Source: a virus
DNA: 25,110 nt
IMG/VR virus record: IMGVR_UViG_3300010391_000857
Location: 1 to 25,110 of that record
Reading direction: 5' to 3' (one strand)
Below are positions 6,351 through 15,151 of this stretch, piece by piece. Position 1 is the first letter of the stretch; the number at the start of each line of letters is the position of its first letter. A program made the translations under genes and the position numbers. The notes under the pieces are model-generated. The model was not told where the DNA came from. It worked only from the letters and a program-made list of their open reading frames with translations, and searched no databases.

Positions 6351-7424
6351 TTATTCAAACCTGATTCCCAGACCGGCCGCCGTTGCGCCGCCTGCTATTC
6401 CATTCTTCGTCATCAAGAAGGGGTGCGAACCGCCGTAGAGCATAACGTTGACCAGCATGCCTTCGGCAAAATCTCCCGATTTCATCAACACGACTGCGGA
6501 TGTCGGATTGGCCACATAGCCCGGCAGCGGGTGAACCAGAAATACTGGAACCTGACCGCCGTAAGCGTATGTCGCAGTGGTAGGCATCATAGCCCATAGA
6601 GGGCCGGTATCGGGCGTAGGAGGTTGCAACGCACCAGCCTTCGACTTGAACATAAGCTGTTGCTTGAGCGTGCCGTTAGAGTAATTCATCCACACGTACA
6701 CATAGGTATCCAAGTCAGAACCCACGGTATCCTTCGCGCGGTCAATTACCAGCATCACCGGCCCGGCCGCAGACGGAGAATTTCGCCACAGCAGCATACG
6801 GAGATTATCCGCGTCACCGGAAAAGCTAGATTCGTAAAAGGCCGTTGTCCCGCGAGCAACGGTATCGCTGCCAAGCGCATTAACTTCCGCAGGGCTACCT
6901 CCGGTGTTGAACAACAGACCGCTCACCGACCCGCTGCCGTTCGAGCCCGTGCCGATGGCGATGTTCAATCGCGGCGTGCTGGTCGTCGAATTCCAGTACA
7001 CAAATTTCACATAGATTGGGGTTGCCGCGTGCGACGCCCCGTTCGTGCGCCAGATTTCGAAGTTGTAACTGCGCCAATTCGTGGGTTGAAGTTTTGGCTG
7101 CACAGCCGGTGTGGCGGTAGTAATGTTCGCAATACAAATCCAACTGTTCCCTTCGGAATCTTGTACAAAATCATTCGAGCCGTTGTTCGTCGTTACGCCG
7201 ACATAGGCAGTACCATCAGCAATCGTTCCCCTATTTGTCAGCGTCGCCGGGGAAGGAATCACGGCCGCCGTGGGTATCACGATATTAGCCCAAACCACGG
7301 TGCCAGTATCAGAAGTCTTCACCCAGCCGAGGGCCGCGAGAGCCGTGCCGATAGCCTGCGCCCACAGCTTGTAGGCTGCCAGCGTGGTATTGTCATAAGG
7401 AACATAAGCCTGATTAGTCGCCAT
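6351..7424 (-). CDS. Tail-tip/fibre paralogue 3
   Basis: This is a 357-residue protein, third of three tandem relatives. I chose ATG 7424-7422 (MATNQAYVPYDNTTLAAYKL) rather than an upstream start at 7448. It overlaps the previous stop as TAATG, has GAGGTGGGA just upstream, and aligns with the N-termini of its paralogues. Shared landmarks are the N-terminal LGWVKTSDTG block, YNFEIWRTNGASHAATPIYV in the middle, IAIGTGSNGSGSVSG, and a C-terminus of the type (I/L)R(F/W)(E/D), here GLGIRFE. It is the most diverged copy, with an extra region (STTSTPRLN and the TNNGSNDFVQDSEGNSW area) and no cysteine-rich or membrane part. It is probably a minor tail or receptor-facing protein; no specific family is recognised. 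Confidence 0.75.
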   Translation of the reverse strand: MATNQAYVPYDNTTLAAYKLWAQAIGTALAALGWVKTSDTGTVVWANIVIPTAAVIPSPATLTNRGTIADGTAYVGVTTNNGSNDFVQDSEGNSWICIANITTATPAVQPKLQPTNWRSYNFEIWRTNGASHAATPIYVKFVYWNSTTSTPRLNIAIGTGSNGSGSVSGLLFNTGGSPAEVNALGSDTVARGTTAFYESSFSGDADNLRMLLWRNSPSAAGPVMLVIDRAKDTVGSDLDTYVYVWMNYSNGTLKQQLMFKSKAGALQPPTPDTGPLWAMMPTTATYAYGGQVPVFLVHPLPGYVANPTSAVVLMKSGDFAEGMLVNVMLYGGSHPFLMTKNGIAGGATAAGLGIRFE

Positions 7425-8410
7425 TAGTCCCACCTCAAAGCGAAACAAGGATTGCGCTGATTCGGACCCGCATTTTGTTTACTACCGAAGAAACCGAGCC
7501 ACGAATTCGCAAGAACCTTAATCGCCATGTACGTGCGAAGCGTGCCATATTGCGTTACGTTAAACAAAGCTCCATAGGGAACAAGCGTGGTGACAGCGTC
7601 GCCGATGTCATTTCCGTAGTAAGCAACACACATCAGAAGCGGATTGCCCGCGTAACCTATATTCGGGAAAACCGGCAGCGTCGGTGTCTTATTGTTCCAT
7701 ATCAACGGAATCACAGTCGAGAGTGTTGCAGTTTGCACCGTATAAGCACAGCCCATCTTCGGCCCGACCGAGGCCCCCGCCGCACCATTGGCAAAAATCG
7801 ACTGTTGCCACCACGTCGCGCCACTACCTTCTCCCGCCGATGCCCAGCCGATGACCGTGGTATTGTACTTCGCTGTGTACGCGCCTGTCGCGTCAAGGCT
7901 GCGCTCGAACCCGAAGAATTGCGGCAACAAACCGGTGATATTCTGCACCCACATCAGGATACCGAGATAGTTTGACCCGTCACCGGAGAAGAAGCAAGGA
8001 TACGTCGTGTCCTGTCCACTACCCTTGTTTGTCGAGCCAGTCCATGTCATGTCCACGGCGGTAATAAGATTGCCGGTCAGCGCGCCCGCGCCGTCCGACC
8101 CGGAACCGATTTGAATCTTGATGCGCGGCGTCGACGCCACATTATTCTGTGCACCAAAGTCAATGCGAAAGAAGATGGGGCAGTTCGTCTGGTTCGTACT
8201 GTTTGCACAGCGCCAAATCTCGTATCCCGCGAACGTATTTTGTGGCGGCTTGACGACCGTCGTCCAGTTGATTTGGCCGGTATCCGCCGTCTGAACGAAG
8301 CCCATCTGTGCCAGGTAATAACTAATTCCCGCAACGCTCCCGCCCCACGAGCGGAAGTTCGCGTCGGTCGTGTTGTCGTGCAGTAGATAAGCAAGAAAAC
8401 GCGTAGCCAT
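7424..8410 (-). CDS. Tail-tip/fibre paralogue 2
   Basis: This 328-residue protein is the middle member of the tandem family. It starts MATRFLAYLLHDNTTDANFR and carries the family blocks MGFVQTADTGQINWTTV, NTFAGYEIWRCANSTNQTNC, IDFGAQNNVASTPRIKIQIG and GSGSDGAGALTGN. It ends NPCFALRWD. It is clearly closest to the neighbour at 8412-9377. The junction with the upstream gene is TAAGATG with GAGGTGGGA ahead, and its own stop overlaps the next start (TAATG). I do not recognise a named Pfam family. Position between the tail-tip protein and fibre genes, predicted beta-rich composition and repeated copies suggest a virion surface protein, perhaps one of several alternative or stacked receptor-binding units. 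Confidence 0.78.
   Translation of the reverse strand: MATRFLAYLLHDNTTDANFRSWGGSVAGISYYLAQMGFVQTADTGQINWTTVVKPPQNTFAGYEIWRCANSTNQTNCPIFFRIDFGAQNNVASTPRIKIQIGSGSDGAGALTGNLITAVDMTWTGSTNKGSGQDTTYPCFFSGDGSNYLGILMWVQNITGLLPQFFGFERSLDATGAYTAKYNTTVIGWASAGEGSGATWWQQSIFANGAAGASVGPKMGCAYTVQTATLSTVIPLIWNNKTPTLPVFPNIGYAGNPLLMCVAYYGNDIGDAVTTLVPYGALFNVTQYGTLRTYMAIKVLANSWLGFFGSKQNAGPNQRNPCFALRWD
8256..8290. repeat. 35-base exact repeat, copy in paralogue 2
   Basis: These 35 bases are identical to 9226-9260 in paralogue 1. They encode the conserved TADTGQINWTTV block in both genes, and the identity stops at once on both sides. DNA identity of this length inside proteins that differ elsewhere suggests recent duplication or local gene conversion. 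Confidence 0.85.
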
Positions 8411-8411
8411 C

Positions 8412-9377
8412 TTATTCCCACCTCATGGCCAGCGCCGGGTTCCGAATCGTCGGCGATGTGACATTCTGGGATACAAAGTTGTTCGTTGCCCACGATAATT
8501 TCGTCATGATATACGTATGAGCCGCGCCGTAGAAGTTAACGACATAGCTACCGACGGAGACTGTCTGGTCAACCTCCGTCGCGTCACCAGCAAGAACCGT
8601 CTGCAGCGTCAACATCGGGTTGCCTAGCTTGCCCACGAGCGGAAAGACCGGCTGAGAGGGCGTCACGCTATTCGTGATGTACGTCGTCAGCGTGTCGTCG
8701 CTGGTCAGACTAATAACGATGGTATTCAGCGGCCCTATATTGCCCTGTGCGTTGGCAGCCAGGATAGATTGCTGTCGCCACGTGCCGACCCCGCTCGACC
8801 CCGTGGCCGCCCCGGCGACACCCGTGACCCACGTGTAGTAAGTAGCCACGTAGGTTCCGGCGTTGTTGAGCTCGCGCTCGAAGGCGACGAACATATTGGG
8901 ATTACCGTTCACCGCCATGTTCCGCCAAAGCAGCATTCCAAAGTAACTCAGCCCATCGCCACAGAAATAACAGTTGAAGGTCGTGTCTGCCTGGTCTGTT
9001 CCGGCACTGGCGTTGGCCAGGTCTACTGCCGCGCTCTGATTTCCGGTAATGACTCCAGCCCCGTCCGACCCCGACCCGAAGGTGAGACGGATGCGTGGAT
9101 TTTTCACTACGTTATTTTGTGCCCCGTATTCAATCTTGAAGAAGAGGGGGCACGCTGTTTGATTCGCGCTGTTCGCGGCCCTCCAAATCTCATAGCCCGC
9201 AAAGGTATTCTGCGCCGGGGCCGTTACCGTCGTCCAGTTGATTTGGCCGGTATCCGCCGTTTGCGTGAATCCCAGGGCGGCAAGCTGCGCGGAGATACCC
9301 GTCACATTATCCGCCCAGTTCTTGAACCGGGCGTCCGATGAGTTCGAGTGCTTTAGCTGTGCCGTAATCGTAGCCAT
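8412..9377 (-). CDS. Tail-tip/fibre paralogue 1
   Basis: This 321-residue protein is the first of three tandem relatives. It starts MATITAQLKHSNSSDARFKN and carries LGFTQTADTGQINWTTV, NTFAGYEIWRAANSANQTAC, IEYGAQNNVVKNPRIRLTFG and GSGSDGAGVITGN. It ends NPALAMRWE. The start overlaps the stop of the upstream repeat-rich fibre gene (TAATG). It shares many identical residues with paralogue 2 across its whole length, with the strongest match in the first 130 residues and weaker similarity in the C-terminal half, the pattern expected if the C-terminal half faces selection from receptors or antibodies. The role is inferred from context as a minor tail or fibre protein. Confidence 0.78.
   Translation of the reverse strand: MATITAQLKHSNSSDARFKNWADNVTGISAQLAALGFTQTADTGQINWTTVTAPAQNTFAGYEIWRAANSANQTACPLFFKIEYGAQNNVVKNPRIRLTFGSGSDGAGVITGNQSAAVDLANASAGTDQADTTFNCYFCGDGLSYFGMLLWRNMAVNGNPNMFVAFERELNNAGTYVATYYTWVTGVAGAATGSSGVGTWRQQSILAANAQGNIGPLNTIVISLTSDDTLTTYITNSVTPSQPVFPLVGKLGNPMLTLQTVLAGDATEVDQTVSVGSYVVNFYGAAHTYIMTKLSWATNNFVSQNVTSPTIRNPALAMRWE
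9226..9260. repeat. 35-base exact repeat, copy in paralogue 1
   Basis: Identical to 8256-8290 in the neighbouring paralogue and in the same reading frame. The two copies are 970 bases apart, about one gene length, and could pair for homologous recombination that would delete or duplicate a paralogue. Confidence 0.85.
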
Positions 9378-10828
9378 TAGGCTTGCAACTCCACATACTC
9401 AAACGTGATTTGTACTGTGCTTGTCGCGCCGCTCAGGTTCGTAATGGCGTAAGAAACGCTTGTTACCTGTACCGCTTCTCGGTTGAAAATCGGCGATGCC
9501 GGAGATAGAACCCAAGTCAGCTTGTCAGCCGTGTCTAGATACAAGTCAACACAAACGCCGTGCTGCGTACCGGGCGTAGGAGGCAGATTGCTCGGCCTGT
9601 TGGGCGACGTATCGGCATCGCGGGCCGCCATCGTAGAATACAGGCGCACACGCGCCTTCCGGTCGGCAATCACGCGGTACAGAAGGAATACTTTGGAGAA
9701 CGCCGTGATAACGCCGGTCTCGGTCACGCCGTCGGCAATCGACGCCGTGGTCTTTACCTTCGTCTGCATCGTGGCCGTGGCCCCGCCGCCGGCCGCCGCG
9801 TTGATAACGACCGACCCATCGCCCGCCGAGGCATCCAGCGTAACGTTAGAGCCAGCAATCAGATTCAGGAGGTGCTGCAGCGCGTTATCCGTGCCGCCGG
9901 TCTGCAGCTTGACCGTCAAGATTACTTTGTAATTTGCGCCGTCGGAATAGAGCCGCACGCTTTGATTCTTACGGAGTGCGTAGGTAGCCACACCGTTAAT
10001 CGTAGAAGTGGTAGGCGTGATTGTTACTAGCCCGTCGTGGATACTGACAAAGGTTCCGACCCAGCCCTTTTCGACGCCGCTCCCGCCCCCGGCCTGCGGC
10101 AACGTGACAGCGACCGCCGTCGCGCGGTTGAATAACAGGGTCTTGCCCCGGTCTCCGTCGTCGACCGTGTACGTCGCTCCCGTAAGCGTATCCAGCGTCT
10201 CGTTACTGAAAATGCCCATGTACCAGTCTGTGGCATCGGTCACGATGCTCGCAGCCTGGTACTTAATCATTGATTTGCTTGCTGCCACGCCGTTGATTTT
10301 CGCGCCGCCCGCTGGTGCGATTAGTAGCGAGCCGTCGCCGATATTCACAACACCTATTTTCCATGTCAAAGACGGCGGGGGAGTGGGCAATGTCAACGTC
10401 ACCTGCGTGGCGCTGTTGAAGATAATCCACTTTCCATTGTCGCCGGTAAGCGCCGTGTAACTAGTGGTTTTGACCACAGCCCCGGCATCGCCTCCTGTCG
10501 CAGCCGTCGGCAATCCGGCGAAATAATCTGTGCCATCCGTAGCAATCACCGTGCCCTCGCGGGTCGCCAGGGTGCGGGTCGCGGTACTGCCGTCCAGGTT
10601 CAAACCGTTCGGGTTGATAGTCAGCGTGCCAACCCCGATGTTCACCACGCCTATGACCCAACGCACGTCGGGCATAGACGCCGGGAGGGTCAGGGTAATC
10701 GCCGTGGCCTTATTGAAGATGAGCCACAGGCCGATGTCGGTCACCAGCGCCGTATAATCAAGCACCTTGACCACGGCCCCGCCCCAGCGAGGGTGCGCCG
10801 GAAATTGCGAGCTGGAAGGATTAGCCAT
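9377..10828 (-). CDS. Tail fibre protein with three tandem beta modules and a shared C-terminal domain
   Basis: This 483-residue protein has clear internal repeats. Module 1 (about 18-106) has YTALVTDIGLWLIFNKATAI and VIGVVNIGVGTLTINP. Module 2 (about 118-206) has YTALTGDNGKWIIFNSATQV and KIGVVNIGDGSLLIAP. Module 3 (about 208-302) has YTVDDGDRGKTLLFNRATAV and ITPTTSTINGVATYALRKN. A linker (LQTGGTDNALQHLLNLIAG) leads to a C-terminal domain from about 357, beginning KTTASIADGVTETG and containing ARVRLYSTMAARDADTS. That domain matches the end of the large tip protein encoded just upstream. Module 3 matches modules in the second fibre (3910-5316). Start and stop both overlap neighbours as TAATG. 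It is probably a side or tip fibre; receptor binding is inferred, not seen. Confidence 0.82.
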   Translation of the reverse strand: MANPSSSQFPAHPRWGGAVVKVLDYTALVTDIGLWLIFNKATAITLTLPASMPDVRWVIGVVNIGVGTLTINPNGLNLDGSTATRTLATREGTVIATDGTDYFAGLPTAATGGDAGAVVKTTSYTALTGDNGKWIIFNSATQVTLTLPTPPPSLTWKIGVVNIGDGSLLIAPAGGAKINGVAASKSMIKYQAASIVTDATDWYMGIFSNETLDTLTGATYTVDDGDRGKTLLFNRATAVAVTLPQAGGGSGVEKGWVGTFVSIHDGLVTITPTTSTINGVATYALRKNQSVRLYSDGANYKVILTVKLQTGGTDNALQHLLNLIAGSNVTLDASAGDGSVVINAAAGGGATATMQTKVKTTASIADGVTETGVITAFSKVFLLYRVIADRKARVRLYSTMAARDADTSPNRPSNLPPTPGTQHGVCVDLYLDTADKLTWVLSPASPIFNREAVQVTSVSYAITNLSGATSTVQITFEYVELQA

Positions 10829-13800
10829 TAGTGCCTCGGCACCTCAAGCGGGAGGATTGTGATGGTCACGGGCACCGTTCCGACCGTTCCCAGGTTCGTA
10901 ATGCGGTAATAGATAACGTCGGCGGGTACGGCGTCCATGTTTGCGCCGGTCAGTGGCGGACTCGCCTTCCAGTCCATGTCGCTGGTCAGCACCAGGTCGC
11001 ACACGACGCCCGTTTCCGCGCCCGTAGGCGGTAGGAAGTTGATGGCCCGCGTATCGGCATCGCGGTCGGCAGCCGTCGCGTATAACTGGAGCCTGCACTC
11101 CCGTGTGGTCACGGCGCGCAGTAAGATGAAGCTCTTGCAGCCTACGGCGATGCTCCCGGTCTCGGCTGCTCCGTTCGCCAGGCTCGCCGTGGTCTTGACC
11201 ACGTCCCTGCGCGTCAGCGTCGTCTGTTCCGGCGACCACTTGTTGCCGGTCGAGAGGTAGGTAAGGACGTCGCCGTCCACAGGTGTGCCCGCAATCGGCA
11301 CGCCGTTGATTGAAGTCGCGTCTGCTCCGCCGCTCACGGCCCCTGTACCTCCGATGGCGTCGTTCTGTGTCGGGAACCCCCGGCCAATGACCGCCGAATT
11401 CTGGAAGACACGCGCGCGAATGGTCAGCGGCAGCCCGCCCTGGTCAGTCTGTACGTTTGCAAAAGCATAGAAGTAGCTGGGCGTCACAAGCCCCGTAAGC
11501 GTTCGCACAACTGTTCCGGCGGCGTTCATGATTTCGAGGTCGTAGGATTCCGTGGCCTCGGACAACGGCACAGTGCCGATGCCGTCCAGCCACGCCCCGC
11601 CGACCCGCGTCCGCCGCACCCAAGAGATTGAGAAGTCCCCGCTCCCACTCCGCGTCCCCATGAATTGTGCCGGAGCGTAGGGCTTCAGGTCGAGTCCTGC
11701 GGAGGTCAGTATCTGCGCCCCCGCGCTATTCATCGGGTTGCCGATGGTTACCGCCTTGTAATACCGTCGTGCATTGATGCTGTCGGTACTGTTGTTGTCG
11801 CGCTTGATAGTGCCTGCGGTCAGTAGGATGAAGGTCTCCCCTATCCCGTGCGTCTTTGCCGCCCACTCGGTGCCGCGCCGCCCACGCAGCAGCGTGCTCA
11901 GCGTGTACGTCCCGTCGGCATTTAGAGTCGCGTTCGCAAACTGAATAACCTCTCCGCCGAGATAGCAGGCGTTCGCGCCGTTCAAGACGTTCAGTAACGA
12001 AGTGCTCGACAGCGTTGCCCCTGCCACTAGCTTCACCGTGATGGTGGTGACCATATCCCAAGAGAACGGGGAATTCAGTGGCGCAGGAGTAGCGGTCAGC
12101 ACATAACCGTAGGACGCCGCGTCGTTGTCAAAGGCAACCTGCGTGTAGTTTTCGTCATCCGCCGATTCGAATAGTACACCGCCCGGCCAGCTTGAGCCCG
12201 TGCTGCCCATCGCATAGTAGTAGCCCGTGATGCCGGGGGCCGGAGAATCCGGGTCTTGCAACAGCGTGGTGTCCAGCAGGAACAGCGTGGTCGGGCCGAG
12301 CGCAAGAATCTTCGTGGAGGTAAAGCCCACGGTATCCGCGCCGGGAAGCACCGAAATGTAGTTGCGCGGGTCTTCGCTCAGGCTCTGAACCTCAAGAACA
12401 TGGTTCTGCCCCATCGAGGTCTTAACCAGCCGTGCCTGGAACGGCAGCCCGTTGTATGTGAACTGGATAACGTCCGAGGGGTCGAGTTGTAGGTATTTTG
12501 CGCTCCAGAGTTTGAAGCCATACTGATTCCGCTCCGCCCAAAGCGTGGAGAGCGCCTTCTCCGCAATATTACGTGCCTCGTTGCTGCTCAGACTCATCGG
12601 GAGCTCGATGAGAATCTGCTGCTTAGTGGTCACCACCTTGCTCGCCCGGCGCTTGAGTTGCTTACCCGGCTGATAATCCAGTGCCGGGTCATTGTACGTG
12701 ACCGTTATTTCTCTCGGCAGGTCATGCTGCTGCCCGATAGTTTCTTGGAGTTTCGAACCCTCCGAAGCAATCCCCAGGTCATCTTCAGGAATAATCTTCA
12801 CCGGCGAGCCGCCACGCAGTACCGCCTTCAGTTTGAAGTCCGACTCCACTAGGTCGAAAAAATGCGCCTGAGCCAGCGGCTGCAGCGCCGCTTTAGAATC
12901 CGACGTCCTACTGATGTTGTAGCCCTTGACCGTCAGAGCCGCCAACGCGGAAACGTTGATTTCACTGGCGGACAAACCTGTGCGCGTAATCAGGTCGGAG
13001 ACCACGGTACTGAGTGCCTGGCCCGTGGTACTTTTACGGTCGAGCCATATACGCTGGAACAGGCCCCCATATTCCGTGGCAACGACTGTTAGGAATGAAT
13101 TCGATGTTTCATCATACGAGAAGTCTGTAATTCCTGCCCCGACAGTTACCCCCGGCAACCAATTGGTCTGTGCTGTGCTCTTTGCCAATGCCAACGTCTG
13201 CCCGTCGTAGACTCTTATTTGGCGCGTGCCTCCCGATACCACTGGAAGTCGAAGTTGACCGTCTACCGGCAATACTCCTTTGTATGCCTTCGGAGTCTGC
13301 GACCACAAAGGCTGGTCGGTAATCAACCCCGTTAGTGCGAGGCTCGCCTGAATCGTTCCGTCCACCGGATTTATCTTCAAAAGCCAGGCCGTATTACCCG
13401 CGAGAACCTTCGTCCCAACAATCAGCGTGCCGTCCGCCCCGTCGAAGATGCACCATAATCCCTGCTCGTAGGTTCCCATGTTCTTCGGAATCGTCAATAC
13501 CCGCGAGTCGTTCCCGCCATATCCCCGCCGGTCCAGAATAGAGATATACCAGTTTGTGTCGCCGGGTATCCCGTCATAGCAGACGCGGTAGATGATACCC
13601 GTTGCCGGGTCGAGGCCAGGATGCTCATACAGCGTCGGCTGATTGAAATCATTGCGTGGCTTCCACGAGGCAGGGGCAATTAGAACGTTGCTTATGTCGT
13701 AAACAGGGCCGTTGAGAAGTGCCAGCGTATCCGTATCGTAGACCAACATGTTGCCGCCGCCGGTCTCGTTGCTCTGTTGGAACGCGTACATCAGGTTGCG

Positions 13801-15150
13801 CCCATTTACTTTCGCAAACGCGAGAACAGTCGGAGTCAGGAAACTAGCTGTCCCGCGCGGGGGAGTGATAACCGCCGTGGGCCGAAATGAGGAGGGGTCA
13901 TAACGATAAAGATTAGGTCTCCCCGCACCCGCCGCATCAGGAAATCCCACCTGCCAAAGCCGTCCCGCCGTGTCAATTCCTGTGCCGCCAGACCGCACAT
14001 CACCACTAAACGGAATACGAAGCTGATTCGGCTCGACCCCGTCCGTCAATAGATTACCGCTCGCCACCATGACCGGCACGTTAGGGCCGGGGCCACTGTT
14101 TCGCCAGGTGACGTTATTGTCTACGGTCGCTGCGGCTTCTGCTGTTCCCCAGACCGGGGCGCTCCCGCCCGAAGTCTTGCTGCCGGTGCTATTGGTAACA
14201 GTCTGAATGTTTCCATTCGAATCATTGATTTGCGTGCCCACGTTATAAACGGTGTTCGCCAGCCACGCGGGGGCCGCTGCCGTCGCCGTGTCTCCCAAGT
14301 TGACGACGGACACCACGTCCGCCTCTGTTCCGAAAATCATGGCATTGCGACTGTAGGGGTCAACGTATAGTCGTGTAGGTGCAAAGATGGTTGTACCAGC
14401 ACCAGAATACGAAGCTGTCGGCCAGCCGGGGAATAGGGTGCGCGGGTATGAGTCACCCGCGATGGTAATCTCTGCTCGCAGGTTCGGAATGCGGTTGCCG
14501 AAATCGGCCAGCGGGAAATCGTTGACGACCGCGTAACATAGCCCGCGAAATGCCGGTGTTCTAGTAATACCCTCGATGGCCTGGATGGTCGGGTCGGGCA
14601 ACTGGTCTTCCGTGCCACGATAGAACACGGGGGCGAAGATGGTCGTCCCGGCCGTGGTCTGCGGATTCTTACCGCCTGTCGTACTCGTCAACCCGGTGCC
14701 GATGGACTGAGGCCCGGTGCCCGTCCTATCGTAGAGCAACTTTGAGTCGCCCCAAATCTTAGTCACATCCGCCGGCCCCTCGACCCAGCCAACGGCCATC
14801 GTTGACGAATAGGTATAGGTAACAGTGGTCTGTTGCGGGCCGCCCTTCGCTGACCTCTTCTCCGTGTTCTTAGTCTCCTTAATCTTCTCCGCCCAAATCA
14901 CCTCACCACCGACACGAAATGTTCCGTACCCCCACGGTATCGGGCTACCATTGGCCGAAGACATAACCTGCCGGTCTTGCAAGCGCGGGCCGTACTGCGT
15001 AGGAATCCTGCCAGGAAACAATATTCCACCAGCCAAACCACCGAGGCTCATGCCGAGAGACAGCCCGGCCCAAACACTCATCCCGCCTGTAGGCAGGGCT
15101 AGAAGTGCCCCGATAATTGCCCCGACCGCCATTAGTGCGATGCGTGCCAC
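10828..15150 (-). CDS. Large tail-tip (gpJ-like central tip / host-specificity) protein
   Basis: This 1440-residue protein should cap the tail and contact the host. Residues 1-50 are hydrophobic and Gly-rich (GAIIGALLALPTGG), then PTQYGPRLQDRQVMSSANG and IPWGYGTFRVGGEVIWAEK give the conserved tip-protein start. NRIPNLRAEI at about 219-228 normally leads straight to the next core part, but here about 470 residues intervene: a NYTVY-type carbohydrate-binding-like piece (TVYNVGTQINDSNGN) and propeller-like repeats (MLVYDTDTLALLNG, IRVYDGQTLALAKS). The core resumes at about 715 (VVSDLITRTGLSASEINVSA) and continues to about 920. Fibronectin/beta regions follow, with LLRGRRGTEWAAKTHGIGE near 1090, then a SINGVPIAGTPVDGDVLTYL linker, and residues 1317-1437 form a domain repeated in the next gene. 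The start is GTG 15150, with AGAGGA eight bases upstream; the in-frame ATG at 15132 lacks a ribosome binding site. Confidence 0.88.
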   Translation of the reverse strand: MARIALMAVGAIIGALLALPTGGMSVWAGLSLGMSLGGLAGGILFPGRIPTQYGPRLQDRQVMSSANGSPIPWGYGTFRVGGEVIWAEKIKETKNTEKRSAKGGPQQTTVTYTYSSTMAVGWVEGPADVTKIWGDSKLLYDRTGTGPQSIGTGLTSTTGGKNPQTTAGTTIFAPVFYRGTEDQLPDPTIQAIEGITRTPAFRGLCYAVVNDFPLADFGNRIPNLRAEITIAGDSYPRTLFPGWPTASYSGAGTTIFAPTRLYVDPYSRNAMIFGTEADVVSVVNLGDTATAAAPAWLANTVYNVGTQINDSNGNIQTVTNSTGSKTSGGSAPVWGTAEAAATVDNNVTWRNSGPGPNVPVMVASGNLLTDGVEPNQLRIPFSGDVRSGGTGIDTAGRLWQVGFPDAAGAGRPNLYRYDPSSFRPTAVITPPRGTASFLTPTVLAFAKVNGRNLMYAFQQSNETGGGNMLVYDTDTLALLNGPVYDISNVLIAPASWKPRNDFNQPTLYEHPGLDPATGIIYRVCYDGIPGDTNWYISILDRRGYGGNDSRVLTIPKNMGTYEQGLWCIFDGADGTLIVGTKVLAGNTAWLLKINPVDGTIQASLALTGLITDQPLWSQTPKAYKGVLPVDGQLRLPVVSGGTRQIRVYDGQTLALAKSTAQTNWLPGVTVGAGITDFSYDETSNSFLTVVATEYGGLFQRIWLDRKSTTGQALSTVVSDLITRTGLSASEINVSALAALTVKGYNISRTSDSKAALQPLAQAHFFDLVESDFKLKAVLRGGSPVKIIPEDDLGIASEGSKLQETIGQQHDLPREITVTYNDPALDYQPGKQLKRRASKVVTTKQQILIELPMSLSSNEARNIAEKALSTLWAERNQYGFKLWSAKYLQLDPSDVIQFTYNGLPFQARLVKTSMGQNHVLEVQSLSEDPRNYISVLPGADTVGFTSTKILALGPTTLFLLDTTLLQDPDSPAPGITGYYYAMGSTGSSWPGGVLFESADDENYTQVAFDNDAASYGYVLTATPAPLNSPFSWDMVTTITVKLVAGATLSSTSLLNVLNGANACYLGGEVIQFANATLNADGTYTLSTLLRGRRGTEWAAKTHGIGETFILLTAGTIKRDNNSTDSINARRYYKAVTIGNPMNSAGAQILTSAGLDLKPYAPAQFMGTRSGSGDFSISWVRRTRVGGAWLDGIGTVPLSEATESYDLEIMNAAGTVVRTLTGLVTPSYFYAFANVQTDQGGLPLTIRARVFQNSAVIGRGFPTQNDAIGGTGAVSGGADATSINGVPIAGTPVDGDVLTYLSTGNKWSPEQTTLTRRDVVKTTASLANGAAETGSIAVGCKSFILLRAVTTRECRLQLYATAADRDADTRAINFLPPTGAETGVVCDLVLTSDMDWKASPPLTGANMDAVPADVIYYRITNLGTVGTVPVTITILPLEVPRH

Positions 15151-15151
15151 G

